Notes: generated by a model not told the origin, from the sequence alone. Shown: positions 19,601 through 28,800, counted from the first letter of the stretch. The stretch is 64,000 nt of DNA from Leptolyngbya sp. SIOISBB (GCA_010671905.1 JAAHII010000001.1:6286026-6350025); one strand, 5' to 3'. Numbers and translations are program-made.

Positions 19601-20228
19601 AAGAGGAATTTCTAGAGTCTGAAAAATCATTCGAGTCCACAACAACGTATTTGGACAGAAGAGATTTTATTGACCGACGCCTTACTTGAACACAAGTAAA
19701 TGGCCCTGGCAAAACCATACATGTAAGGCTATCTGAGCCATTCTCTCGAATATACTGCCTAAAAATGTCAAACCCATGACCTATTCCTTCGAATAGCAGC
19801 AAGTTAGTAATATAATGAGAAACAGCCGCATTAATTGGCAGAGAGACCGACACAGGACTTTTTATAAGCAAATCCCATGTCATTGATGACGGAAATTCAC
19901 CTGGGCTTTGAACTTCTAGAAAATCCTTTGTAAGAGTAACTTTAATAGGCGCTTCAATATCATAATCCCTATGTGCAACAGCGTTAGATATCAGCTCTCG
20001 TATAACATTATGATCTATTTCTGAAATCTCTTGCCTAATACCCTCACTATTTATAAAAGAAGTTTTTGAAAGAGATTTACTTACTTTTTCTATGAGACCT
20101 TTAATCTGTTCGCTTAAAGGCCCACAAATATCTTCTCTATTGAAGACAATGCCGTTTGGAGTTTCCTTCTCTACAAAAATCGATTTCGATAGGTGATATA
20201 TTCTCTCTGGACTTTTTACAAAAAACAT
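16605..20228 (-). CDS. STAND/NACHT NTPase with HATPase/AlbA-like N-terminus, REase-like domain and WD40 repeats
   Basis: The protein has 1207 residues. In order: the C-terminal part of an AlbA_2/RecG-like ATP-binding module (1-180, ISNAVAHRDY near 78), a restriction-endonuclease-like segment (about 200-310, YDRILVRGVADEAG), and a NACHT NTPase with Walker A GEFGTGKTS (about 390) and Walker B LLLIFDGFDEM (about 468). A short pentapeptide-like stretch (about 845-875) precedes seven WD40 blades, five of them identical. NACHT-WD40 proteins are signal-triggered oligomerising switches; the propeller is the likely sensor. The AlbA-like domain lacks its beginning, which is at the C-terminus of the upstream caspase frame. 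The ATG overlaps that gene by 13 bp next to a slippery heptamer, so the true product may be a caspase fusion. Confidence 0.85.
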   Translation of the reverse strand: MFFVKSPERIYHLSKSIFVEKETPNGIVFNREDICGPLSEQIKGLIEKVSKSLSKTSFINSEGIRQEISEIDHNVIRELISNAVAHRDYDIEAPIKVTLTKDFLEVQSPGEFPSSMTWDLLIKSPVSVSLPINAAVSHYITNLLLFEGIGHGFDIFRQYIRENGSDSLTCMVLPGPFTCVQVRRRSIKSLLSKYVVVDSNDFSDSRNSSLANSLTAWFRALGYGQESHEVWAEDYFEWIITIPMRRGYDRILVRGVADEAGISDVRELHNAFLEHNTDEGWLISNRRISSAARRAVSEEKLYEHIYCLTLDELLDQNADFSNYLVWLEHEIQMRGIDKDYIPLACLKDEVDPATHQKIGVSFYGEEDGWIDGYIDQWLNDPVKEHLSILGEFGTGKTSCVLHYAWQALKRYKEAKTRGLARPRLPIVIPLKDYSKAVSVESLLSEFFFRKHEVPLPGYAAFEELNRMGKLLLIFDGFDEMAARVNRQAMIDNFWELAKVVVPGAKAILTCRTEHFPEAIEGRRLLNAELNASTASLTGEPPQFEVLELAKLSDDQISQLLGRYLQEGNVQKVMGNQQLLDLARRPVMTNLILEALPEVEAGRPVDMSRIYLYAITTKMERDIKSERTFTSLADKLYFLCELSWEMLSTDQMSLNYRAFPERLKQMFGALVENEVELDHWRYDMMGQTMLIRNSEGDYSPAHRSLLEFFVAYKFAAELGILAEDFLSVAREQSFVDISTAPQNYQWFDYFNRQQSGDGEVIAKSPLNKFITESIQNLQVTFGQSTLPKAILDLLLPMIAGDNEVIKCLLDILEKLKGKTKETVGCLGGNIVSLIVKIDSSALENQDLSNTILAGADFSNANLSNVNFSYADLSSSDFNYTLGGVLSINCSYDGRLLITGDDEGDIRTWEQGVLSPVLAYKGHTASVQSVAVSPDGNTLVSASEDKTVRLWSLDSGECLQTLEGHTASVQSVAVSPDGNTLVSASEDKTVRLWSLDSGECLQTLEGHTASVQSVAVSPDGNTLVSASEDKTVRLWSLDSGECLQTLEGHTASVQSVAVSPDGNTLVSASEDKTVRLWSLDSGECLQTLEGHTASVQSVAVSPDGNTLVSASEDKTVRLWSLDSGECLQTLEGHTASVQSVAVSPDGNILITGSKDGALKVWSVYSGDCLKTLKGYSKFARPYENLNISSVIGLTEAQKEALESLGAITN
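16792..17474. repeat. 126-bp tandem repeat array encoding identical WD40 blades
   Basis: Unit starts recur at 16792, 16918, 17044, 17170, 17296 and 17422, exactly 126 bp (42 codons) apart. The five units from 16918 look base-for-base identical by eye; the first boundary differs slightly. Identity at synonymous sites means recent amplification or gene conversion. This is a protein-coding array, not CRISPR. Confidence 0.95.
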
Positions 20229-21256
20229 AGAACAGCTGCTTTATGAAGTAAATTATATCCACTATACTTAATTGGTGAATACAAGTTCAGCTTAGATAGT
20301 ATTTCTTCTTTGGAGTATCTCGTATGAGATTCTGAATAAATTCTTTCAAAGTATTCCGCAACAAGATCCCATTCAAGGTCATCAATTTTAGAATCTACGC
20401 TAGGATAGAGTGTCGGAATAGTTCGCTCGTATAGTAGTCTAAGTTCTTCTGGAGATCTGACATAAGTAGACGAAGAAGTGGATAAGGGATGTAGTTCATT
20501 TAGTTGCGCTCCGCTAGGATTGTTTGTCAGCCAAATTGATCTGTCAGCTTTGTGAACTGAAAAAACTGGGCGTTGCCTGAATTCAAGGTAATCTTCGTCT
20601 TTCTCTAGCTTCTCGCTGATATAGTCAACTATATCTTCTACACTGATACGACCATCCTTCGTTGGGTTTCCATCAAGCCCGCTCTCAAGACCATCACAGA
20701 GTAGCTTTGTAAATACACCTTGAGAGCCATCTGGAAGTTCAAGACTTTGTTGAGTCTTTTTAGAAGAAGCAATTATTGCGATACCTCGGGGTATTTCCTC
20801 TTGTTTGATAACTGAAAATATACTTGATCCCGAGTTTCGTCTTCCTCCTTCAGTTGCAGCGCCACTATGACATGCGTCAAGCATGATGATGGCACGATTT
20901 ACACCATAAGCATCCAACTCGCTCATCAAGCTAGAAAATGGTAAGAAATCCGTATTATTAGTTCCTACTTTGAGACAGTACTGATCCCCTTTTCTTATCT
21001 CGCCATGTCCAGCAAAGTAGAATAATAGCTGATCTGTTACTTTCCAATTATCAAGCAGTGGTAGTAGATATTCAAAAAACTCGGATCGACTTTTACAATC
21101 ATGGACTGGTGGGCCACTATTTTCACATCCACCTAAACTAGGTTCAGTAAGAATTGTGTGCACCCTAGAAACATCACGATTGAGACCTTTAAGCTCTTTG
21201 GCAAAGGCGTTTATGATAAAGGCAAATCTTTTGCTCTCTTGTGCCTGAGAAGACAT
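20216..21256 (-). CDS. Caspase-like (metacaspase-type, C14) protease
   Basis: The protein has 346 residues. The p20-like core has the catalytic histidine in LFYFAGHGE (about 81-89) and the cysteine in IMLDACHSGA (about 121-130). The S1-pocket aspartate context (LDAC) suggests cleavage after basic residues, as in metacaspases and orthocaspases. Residues 150-235 complete the fold. The last 80 residues (EELRLLYERTIP ... NLLHKAAVLCFL) do not belong to the protease; they match the start of an AlbA_2-type domain (the usual AAVLLFGK motif) whose remainder is in the next frame. The ATG follows AAGGA. It lies 73 bp after the EACC1-like gene and overlaps the STAND gene. It is the likely executioner of a STAND-controlled cell-death or defence response. 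Confidence 0.88.
   Translation of the reverse strand: MSSQAQESKRFAFIINAFAKELKGLNRDVSRVHTILTEPSLGGCENSGPPVHDCKSRSEFFEYLLPLLDNWKVTDQLLFYFAGHGEIRKGDQYCLKVGTNNTDFLPFSSLMSELDAYGVNRAIIMLDACHSGAATEGGRRNSGSSIFSVIKQEEIPRGIAIIASSKKTQQSLELPDGSQGVFTKLLCDGLESGLDGNPTKDGRISVEDIVDYISEKLEKDEDYLEFRQRPVFSVHKADRSIWLTNNPSGAQLNELHPLSTSSSTYVRSPEELRLLYERTIPTLYPSVDSKIDDLEWDLVAEYFERIYSESHTRYSKEEILSKLNLYSPIKYSGYNLLHKAAVLCFL
20219..20225 (-). promoter_or_regulatory. Candidate -1 ribosomal frameshift heptamer T-TTT-TTG
   Basis: On the minus strand the caspase frame ends TGT TTT TTG TAA. The heptamer T TTT TTG is in the X-XXY-YYZ register, immediately before the stop. Slipping back one base continues as TTT TTT GTA AAA and enters the STAND frame in mid-domain. 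Plain reinitiation at the overlapping ATG, or a missing T in the six-T run, would look the same here. Confidence 0.45.
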
Positions 21257-21329
21257 TTAAGAATCCTTAGAAATTTTAATTTCAAGGCGTTGCTTAGTTG
21301 ACTCCTCCTGTATTTCTTTAAATTCGCTT

Positions 21330-21638
21330 TCAATTTGCTTTTTGTGTCAGGTTCTCAACTAAGAGCGTCTTATTTCCCGAAATCACTGATACAGAATACT
21401 TAGGTTGACGCGAGTCCCAGTATTGGAGCGCAGCTATCAATGCTTGAATAGCAGTGAAACCTAAGGAGGCAATTGCAATTCCTATTACCAATCCTCCATC
21501 TCTTTCACCTTGAGCTGCCTGAAGTCTCTCTAATTCTACAGAAAGAGCATATTCATCCTCAAGCATAGAAGCTAGTTTTGTTAGCTGATATGAGTCTTCA
21601 TCGTTTATATCGCTATCAAAGCTAATGTGGCTTTCCAT
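21330..21638 (-). CDS. Small membrane protein, EACC1-like (effector-associated constant component)
   Basis: The product has 102 residues. An acidic N-terminal part (residues 1-45) precedes one hydrophobic segment (about 49-70, GGLVIGIAIASLGFTAIQAL). A short basic and beta-strand tail follows (YWDSRQPKYSVSVISGNKTLLVENL). This matches my recollection of EACC1, a small transmembrane component found beside caspase or trypsin effectors in bacterial conflict operons. Homology is judged by layout, not by a search. An AAGGAG site lies just upstream of the ATG. It is the first gene of the operon with the caspase and STAND genes and may tether the complex at the membrane. Confidence 0.55.
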   Translation of the reverse strand: MESHISFDSDINDEDSYQLTKLASMLEDEYALSVELERLQAAQGERDGGLVIGIAIASLGFTAIQALIAALQYWDSRQPKYSVSVISGNKTLLVENLTQKAN

Positions 21639-21738
21639 TACTGCTCCTTATTGTCAGACTATCAGAATAATTATATTCGGGGCCAGTTGAATAGCGCAGA
21701 CACTTAATCCGAGGCTGAATTGCTTCCCAAATTCAGAT

Positions 21739-21933
21739 TTATTCTGCTTTTTTCTGCTCTTCTTGACTGTCAGTACTTTCTGACAGAAACTTCCCTTTTG
21801 ATTCAGCCTCTCGCACCGCCGTCTCAATAATGTAAGCCGCCAAATTAGCTGTGGGCCGTCCTTCATGGTCGGCCCATTTTTCGAGTAGCTCAGCTACCGT
21901 GTCCGGCAGGGTTACATTAATTCGCTTACTCAC
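21739..21933 (-). CDS. Ribbon-helix-helix (CopG-type) DNA-binding protein
   Basis: The product has 64 residues from a GTG start at 21933. The N-terminal strand RINVTLPDTVAELLEKWAD, followed by GRPTANLAAYIIETAVREA, is a typical RHH unit. The tail is charged and helical. Such proteins are plasmid copy-number or antitoxin-type repressors. No toxin gene is visible beside it. It lies upstream of the EACC1 gene on the same strand with a 100-bp gap and could regulate that operon or plasmid functions. Confidence 0.75.
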   Translation of the reverse strand: MSKRINVTLPDTVAELLEKWADHEGRPTANLAAYIIETAVREAESKGKFLSESTDSQEEQKKAE

Positions 21934-22154
21934 GCTTTGCTCTGCATCATCTCGTACATCAGTCTATCCTCTTACATCGTCTTGGATACAGCCTGCATTT
22001 CGTCGAACCTCTTGCGTATCCATTAAGATGTAAATAAGATGTAATCAGATGTATGTATTCCAAGCTGAACTATATTTTGTGTTCGCATGACCTCGATTCA
22101 GATTGATCTTGAAATGGCCTTAAATCCTCTTAACTAGAAGCTAGTTTGACTCTC

Positions 22155-22769
22155 ATGTCCGATCCCTTTACCTCAAATAAGCCGTCGTGCAGCACCAATT
22201 CACCTGATTGCTCCACCAGGATTGCCCTTTCAACTGCATCGCTTTATCAAGCAGGCTATCAGCAAGCCCTAACCGATTTTGCTGTCGCCGATCTCCTTCG
22301 TCAGATCAACAATTACTCCGATGCCTCCTTTGATGCCGTCTGGGTTGTCCTGAAAACCTCAGAAACCGAAATCCTGGCTGCTTGCCTTATTCAAACCCTC
22401 ACCGCCAATCTCACTGGTGATCTTCTCGCCACCTATCTCAACTCAGTTCGCCATCCGCCCCTTGATGCTTTCACGCCTCTCACCAAGCTACATCTCCCAA
22501 CCCCTACCAGCGATTTACCCGCCAGTTTTCCTGAAGTTGAGATTCCACGATTCTTGTATGGCGATCGCCTCTGCTGGAAAACCCAAAACGACACAACCGA
22601 TTGGGGCATTGTCATCGGTAGGTTCTACAGCTTTGCTCCTCATCGCTGCCACTGGCATTGGTGCTACCTGATCTGGCTGGATCCTGATTCCCCCAGTGCT
22701 GCCTGGGTTAAAGCTGACATTGCCTGGGAAGACGACCTTGAACCTTTGGAAACGGAACCCGCCTTATGA
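22155..22769 (+). CDS. Hypothetical cyanobacterial protein
   Basis: The ATG at 22155 gives 204 residues; an in-frame TTG at 22146 is less likely. The N-terminal half is helical (ALTDFAVADLLRQINNYSDASFDAVWVVL). The C-terminal half resembles a small beta-barrel rich in Trp and His (RLCWKTQNDTTDWGIVIG, then HRCHWHWCYLIWLD). I do not recognise the function. Its stop overlaps the next start as ATGA, so the two are coupled. This pair and the following gene form a small plus-strand operon typical of cyanobacterial plasmid-type accessory DNA. Confidence 0.6.
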   Translation: MSDPFTSNKPSCSTNSPDCSTRIALSTASLYQAGYQQALTDFAVADLLRQINNYSDASFDAVWVVLKTSETEILAACLIQTLTANLTGDLLATYLNSVRHPPLDAFTPLTKLHLPTPTSDLPASFPEVEIPRFLYGDRLCWKTQNDTTDWGIVIGRFYSFAPHRCHWHWCYLIWLDPDSPSAAWVKADIAWEDDLEPLETEPAL

Positions 22770-23071
22770 CTACACCTCGTCCCCTTACTCCTCGCGAGCA
22801 AAACCTACTTGACCGGTACAGTCAATGTCAGCTTGGCATGACGCCTCAAGCTTTCTACACCAAGTGGCAGGTCAGCCAAGAGGAAATAGCCACTATCTGT
22901 TCGCGTTCTGTGTCTACAGTGCGTCGTTGGTTTCACAAAGGCCGGAGTTACCGTCGCCCGACCATTGTTGACTTGCGCCACCTAGCCTTGATGGACTTTC
23001 TCCTTGACCACTTTGAGCAAATTCCTGAGAACCTACGAGAAGCACTCTGCCCAACTGAACAAGAAGAGTGA
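22766..23071 (+). CDS. Helix-turn-helix protein
   Basis: The product has 101 residues and starts within the previous stop (ATGA). The central segment FYTKWQVSQEEIATICSRSV followed by STVRRWFHKGRSYRRP reads as a classical helix-turn-helix with a recognition helix. The C-terminal part is an acidic helix (LLDHFEQIPENLREAL). It is probably a DNA-binding partner or regulator for the coupled upstream gene; the target is unknown. Confidence 0.65.
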   Translation: MTTPRPLTPREQNLLDRYSQCQLGMTPQAFYTKWQVSQEEIATICSRSVSTVRRWFHKGRSYRRPTIVDLRHLALMDFLLDHFEQIPENLREALCPTEQEE

Positions 23072-23179
23072 TGCACATTGCTTTCAAAAAAGCAATGGCA
23101 CCGTGCCCTGTTTTTGACGATTCCTCCTCGATAGGGTGGCTTCAACTTTAGAAGCACATGCTCATTGGGAGGAAGCAAG

Positions 23180-23662
23180 GTGAGCCGAGGGCAACAAATC
23201 ATCGCGGACATCAAGCTCATTCGGGCCGCTGTTACAGAGCAGGGTGATCGCTTGCAAAAGCTCCCACGGCAGCCTGTTTGGGTAATTCATCGTCCCAATG
23301 GCAAATCTTATCGACTGACTTATCAACCAGCTCCCCTGAGTGGCTGGGCCATACATCCACCGGACAGTGACGCATCCCATCTCCTGGGGGTGATTGATCG
23401 CGCTCTGCATCCTTCAACCGTTGCAGACTACGAGGAAAAGCCGACAGCCTATCAGCAACAACTGTATCCCTGGTGCATTGTTCAGCTACTGCCTGAGATG
23501 CAGCGCCGTGTCGTGGCTCGGTTTCGCCGTCGCAATGATGCCGATGCCCATCTGCGAGTCCTGCGTCAGCCAGCGGTACCGGTGCGATACACCATCGTTT
23601 TTGATCCAGTTCCTACTCAAGCTTGCATGGCTGCTGGAGAGCGATCGTCCTTGAGGAATTAG
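23180..23662 (+). CDS. Hypothetical protein
   Basis: The start is placed at GTG 23180 because GGGAGG lies eight bases upstream; the upstream in-frame TTG at 23165 overlaps that site. The 160-residue product has a helical N-terminus (QQIIADIKLIRAAVTEQGDRL) and a mixed basic C-terminus with LLPEMQRRVVARFRRRNDADAHL. No family is recognised. It follows the helix-turn-helix gene by 108 bp and may belong to the same operon. Confidence 0.5.
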   Translation: MSRGQQIIADIKLIRAAVTEQGDRLQKLPRQPVWVIHRPNGKSYRLTYQPAPLSGWAIHPPDSDASHLLGVIDRALHPSTVADYEEKPTAYQQQLYPWCIVQLLPEMQRRVVARFRRRNDADAHLRVLRQPAVPVRYTIVFDPVPTQACMAAGERSSLRN

Positions 23663-23850
23663 ATAAGCAGCTGCATAGCTAGGTCTAATGGATCGTCAAT
23701 CAATTATGGGGCGGCACCAAAAATCTTCGATAGCAACAAGCTATCGAATTCATTAGCATCACGAAGTTTTTACCTGAAGGTGGCGATATCGTAGGACTCT
23801 ATGAGGTCTCAATGATAGTTAGTTCCCACTGCTCTTCTCCAGGAAGCTTG

Positions 23851-23878
23851 GAAGTGCCAAATATGAATTTGGCACTTC
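23851..23878. terminator. Strong hairpin at the end of the PPC-TPR gene
   Basis: GAAGTGCCAAAT and ATTTGGCACTTC form a perfect 12-bp stem with a 4-nt loop, overlapping the minus-strand stop codon. No T-tract follows, so it may act as an mRNA 3' stabiliser or a bidirectional terminator between convergent genes. Confidence 0.5.
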
Positions 23879-25742
23879 ATCGTACGTCTTGAAGATACTC
23901 TTCTAGCTCTTGAATTTTAAGGAGATCTAATATTTGTTGCGCTTCTAGTATTCTATCTTGTTGAAGAAGTAAATCAGCCAGTTGACGATAGGTATCTTCG
24001 ATAGTGCTTGTATAAGATGCTTGGAATTCTTGTTTTAAACCACGAAGATCACCACGAATACTCTCATAAGTATCCACAGCCTGCTTAAGAAAAACAATTG
24101 CTAGCTCAAACTGCTCTTGTTTCATTAGAAGGAAACCAATAGCACTCAAAACAGAGGCTTCGCCTGAACGGTCACCAATTTCACGACTGATCGCTAGGCT
24201 GTGATGGAAGTACACATGTGCTTCCATATAGTTGTCCATTGAATAGTAAATATTACCTATATTAGTAAGCGTTCTACTCTTACTTGCGAGATCTCCAATT
24301 TCGTGGCTAATGCTTAAACTTTGTTCGTTAAACTCAATCGCCTGTTGATACTGCCCTAGATTGTTGTAGACGAGCCCTAAATTGCCTAGAGTCCTTCCTT
24401 CACCTTGGCGGTCACCAATTTCTTGACTAATCGCTAAACTCTGCTCATAAAAGTCAATCGCCTGTTGATACTGCCCTAGATTGTCATAAGCAAGCCCTAA
24501 ATTACTAAAGGCTCTTCCTTCACTTCGACGGTCACCAATTTCTTGACTAATCGCTAAACTCTGCGCATAAAAGTCAAGAGCTCGCTCATAATCCCCTAAA
24601 TTGTCATAGGCAAACCCTAAATTTCTCAAGGCTATTCCTTCACTTTGACGGTCACCAATTTCTTGACTAATTGTTAAGCTTCGCTCATAAAAGTCAATCG
24701 CCTGTTGATACTGCCCTAGATTGTCATAGGCAAGCCCTAAATTATTAAAGGCTATTCCTTCCACTTCGACGGTCACCAATTTCTCGACTAATCGTTAAGC
24801 TTCGCTCATAAAAAGTCAATCGCCTGTTGATACTGCCCTAGATTGTCATAGGCAAGCCCTAAATTTCTCAAGGCTATTCCTTCACTTCGACGGTCACCAA
24901 TTTCTCGACTAATCGTTAAGCTTCGCTCATAAAAAGTCAATCGCCTGTTGATACTGCCCTAGATTGTCATAAGCAAGCCCTAAATTATTAAAGGCTATTC
25001 CTTCACCTTGACGGTCACCAATTTCTCGACTAATCGCTAAGCTCTGCCCAAAAAAGTCAAGAGCTTGCTCATAATCCCCAAAGGACTGGTAAACGATACC
25101 TATATTCCCCAAGACCGCAGCTTCTGCTTGAAAGTCTCCAATACTTCGAGAGATATTTAGAGCTCTCTCCCAAGCCTGCAAAGCCTCCCGATACTGGCTA
25201 GAGTGATACTGCTGGATGCCTTGCTGCAGGAACATAGCAGCTTCTGCTTGCAATTCTGACTGACTCAACTCCTCTTGAGTAGCCTCAAAAACTGTAAGCC
25301 GATAGGCTCCCTGCTCGTCTATGTTGTAGGAACTAACAATTATCTGATACTGTCCATCTGAGGGCAGTCTGACCGTAATCTGGGCATTAGAGCCAATGCC
25401 GCCATCATCATTCTCTATAATTCTTGAGCCAGAAGAATCTTGGATAATTAGATAGGTATCAAAGATGTCACTTTCAAGATCAATTTTTATGGTTTGGTTC
25501 TCTTGACCTTCAAAAAGATAAATATCGTACAAGTTACCATTACTCAAAGTTGGATCCCCATCCTCTAGGGATCCCTGTAGTTGAAGTAACGGACCAAAAT
25601 CATCGGTGTCATCTATTTGAGCAAATACATTGGGAGTACCTAGAGAAATCAACCCGAACGATATAAATCCCAACCAGCTAACAGAAGAGAAGGGCATATT
25701 TAGAAAAGGCAGAAAAATCAGCTTTTGGTTCAGTTTGCACAT
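23877..25742 (-). pseudogene. Secreted PPC-domain TPR protein disrupted by three 1-bp insertions
   Basis: From 25742: a signal peptide (residues 1-42, ending NVFAQ), a PPC-type beta-sandwich (about 50-150, LQGSLEDGDPTLSNGNLYDI), then TPR units of 40 residues. The frame stops at 24927 (DFL then TGA). The same frame resumes at 24779 and carries six more TPRs to IQELEEYLQDVR. Between them are extra bases at 24931-24935 (five A instead of four), at 24810-24814 (the same change) and near 24757 (an extra C). Together they add three bases, so the downstream frame is restored but translation should stop. Relatives usually continue into a CHAT protease, which is absent here. It is probably a scaffold gone to decay, or phase-variable. 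Confidence 0.8.
24413..25020. repeat. 120/121-bp tandem TPR-coding repeats
   Basis: The landmark CACCAATTT recurs at 24413, 24533, 24653, 24774, 24895 and 25016. The first intervals are 120 bp and the last three 121 bp, which pinpoints one extra base per unit. The units are closely similar but not identical. Confidence 0.85.
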
Positions 25743-25825
25743 CTCTTTTTTAGTCTTCTAGATACTAAGATATACAGTTTTTATGTCTTTGTTTTCTAAT
25801 AGAAATCTTTAGGAATGTGTTGTTT

Positions 25826-28800
25826 TCAAAGGCTATTTCCATACAAAATAAAAGAGGACCAGTAATATGGATGAGAGTAATCCTGACCTGATCCTGAACT
25901 ATGTTCTTGCAACTCATTTATAAACATTATCTGAGCTTCCCGGAGCGACTTCGACGCAGAGTCACCACCGAAAAACTCTGAATAGAATTTTTCCATAAAT
26001 ATCAACTGACTAGACCTATCTACCTGCCACAAAGGTGACAATACTGATTTTGCCCCAGCATTTTGCATAGTATAACTCCAGGCAAGAAGCCCTAGTCCGT
26101 CATCGTTCACCTCACTAAAAGTAGTTTCAGTATCTGAAACTACTACGAGGTCAGCATTAAGTGTGAAGGAACTTGAGCGTATTTCCTCCAAAGAAAAGGC
26201 TTCTTGTTCGCTGAACAGCAAATATAGGCTGTCAGGCTCATTCGTAGATATGATGGATGCATCGAAGTGTATAATTGAAAAATCTTGAAGACTTCTCAGC
26301 AATCCTTCAAAAGTAGATTGCATGTTAGGTTCAAATCTTTCACTATTATTAGGCAGTAATGGAAAAAGCTCATTAAAGTATGAGTTTACCTGATCAAAAT
26401 CTTCGTCATTAGAGGTGACAAATGCAAATCTCTGCTGAATTTGTGAAGTACTTCTAAGGTCAGTTAATTCAGAAGAAGTGAAATAGTTAACTTGGAAATC
26501 CTCAATAAGCCAACTGTCTCCAGTATGTAAGGCGGAAAGAGGAATACTTCGAAGAGAAGCATCAGGTACATAAATAATAGTTTCTATTCCAGCTACTTCT
26601 AGATCTACCTCGACTGGATCAACTAGCCAATCATAAAGTTGTTGCGCATGTCTCTCAACTTCTGAACTGGGTTCTTCAAGTGCTCTCCTGAACTCAATGA
26701 TCTCACTATTGAGAGTTGTACGCGAAACAGCCACAGTTCGTCTTAACACCGGAAGACCTGGCATCACCAAGAGAATCTCAAGGCGATCTTCTAGCATTAG
26801 CGGGTAAAGGAGTGCAGCTGATTTTTCCTCTAGAAAGCGGTTGACTTCCTGTAATGACTGCGGAGAGAAGCTCTGATTATCTACAGTTCTATTATTGATA
26901 TCTTGAACCTTATTCAGAATATCAGGTCTCGAAAGGAAGCCAGAAACTTGCTCAGCAATCAGCTGATACTCTTCAGCTAGACTATCAACTGATTGCGTTT
27001 CTGTAACCGTTATATCTAGAAGTGCCTGGTATTCCTCAATAATTTGCCTCTCTATCAAACTTGGAGAGACATTTTGTCTTAAAGGATTATCAGGCTGCGG
27101 ACTTTGAAGATATCCTAATAATGGATTCTCAGCCCCGTTGATCCCTGGCAAATAAGCAGTTAACTCTTGCACCCTGAGTGAGGACAAAATCTGAAAAGCC
27201 TCTTCCTCTTGATTTTCTTCTATTAATAAACCAGCATAGGAGCGAAGTGCTTCAGAAAACGTTTTTTCATAGTTTTCCATGAGGCTTTCTGGTACGCTAT
27301 CCTGAATCTGGTCAATAATCTCAAAAGATGTTCTGTACAAACTAATTGCCTGGACAGGTTGATTGTTTTTTACTGATAATTCTGCTAGATAACTCAGCAC
27401 AATGGCTTCATTGGCTTTGTCACCAAGTGCTTGCCAGATTCGTAGCGATTGATTATAGAACTCTGAAGACCTTTCATATTCCTCCAATGCAAAATGTGCC
27501 AGACCCAGGTTTTTCATAACCTCACCTATACCCTGACGATCACCAGCAATTTGCATGAGAGAAAGGCTTTGGTTCAGGTAGGTGATTGCTTGAGTATTCT
27601 CATCTCTATAGATAGAAACTAGGCCGAGACCTGCCAACGCTCTGCCTTCAACGTAGGGATCTTCTATTTCCTGCGAAATCTTTAGGCTTTGATTCAAGAA
27701 CTCTAAACTCTCTTCTAGATGATGTGTAAAAGTTTCTTCTTGTGAAGAATTAAATAAAGAGCTCTCAGAAGGCATATTCTGTTCGGCTAAAGCAATGTGA
27801 GTAAGACCTAGAGTCGTGAGAGCTCTTCCACTTTCAGTTTGCTCACTTATACGTATGGAGATACTTACACTTCTCTCTGAATAGTTAATTGCTTTGCCAT
27901 AGTCTCCAAGCAAGAAATAAGCTAAGCCCAAATCCCTCAATGCTCTTAATTCGAGAAGGGGTTCGCCAATCTCTTGAGCAATTTTCAGACTTTCCTCTAA
28001 GTTACTTATCGCTTCCTGATAGTTCCCAGAGACAAAAATTGTATTGCCTAGATTTCTCCATGCTCTCCCCTCAATCCTTCGATCTCCTGCTTCCTGAGAG
28101 ATATCCAGTAGTTGTTGATAAGTACCAGCTGCTCCTTCAAAGTCACCAGACAAATAATAAGCGTTACCTAGCTCTTCCAAAGCAACCTGAAGATTAGACT
28201 CAGCTCGCTCTAAATTAAACTCTGCTATTCTAGTGCTTTCCTCGGCATCTATTTGCCTTTGCTCAACCAACTCTGTTTGCCTTTCTAAAGTATCAATCTT
28301 TTCAATTGAATCCTCTAAGTCAGACGTTTTTCTCGCGGATTCTTCATTCAAGCTTTCCAGAGATTTCTCAGCTGAAGATAGCTCTTCATTGAGCATTTTG
28401 AATTCATTTCTAGAAGCACTTAATTCTTCACTAGCTAGATTCTTTTGTCTTTCTGCAGCCCTTAGTTCACTGCTTGCTATCGCCACTTTCTCTTCAGATA
28501 AAGTTAAATTTTCCTGGATCTCTTGTATTTTTTCCTGGGAGAATTCGAGTTCTTCTGAGATATGCTCTCTTTCTTGTCTTGCTAAATTAACTTTCTGCTG
28601 TGAAAGGCCAACAAAAATCATGGAGGAGATGATGATAAGTGCTGAAGCTATACTACTCGTGAATACTCTACGTCTTGCTTTAGCTTGTGCATTGTCAAGT
28701 ATTTTTTGTGCTTCTAGTTTCGCTGCTTTTTCTGTCTCTAAGGCTTTCTGAATTTCTTGGTTTTCTTGCCTTTGGCTTGCCGCCAAAAATTGATAGTCTT

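Noticed and set aside
28233-28751. 172-codon serine-rich plus-strand frame
   Set aside because: Antisense of the coiled coil in the AAA-TPR protein; composition is typical of a shadow frame.
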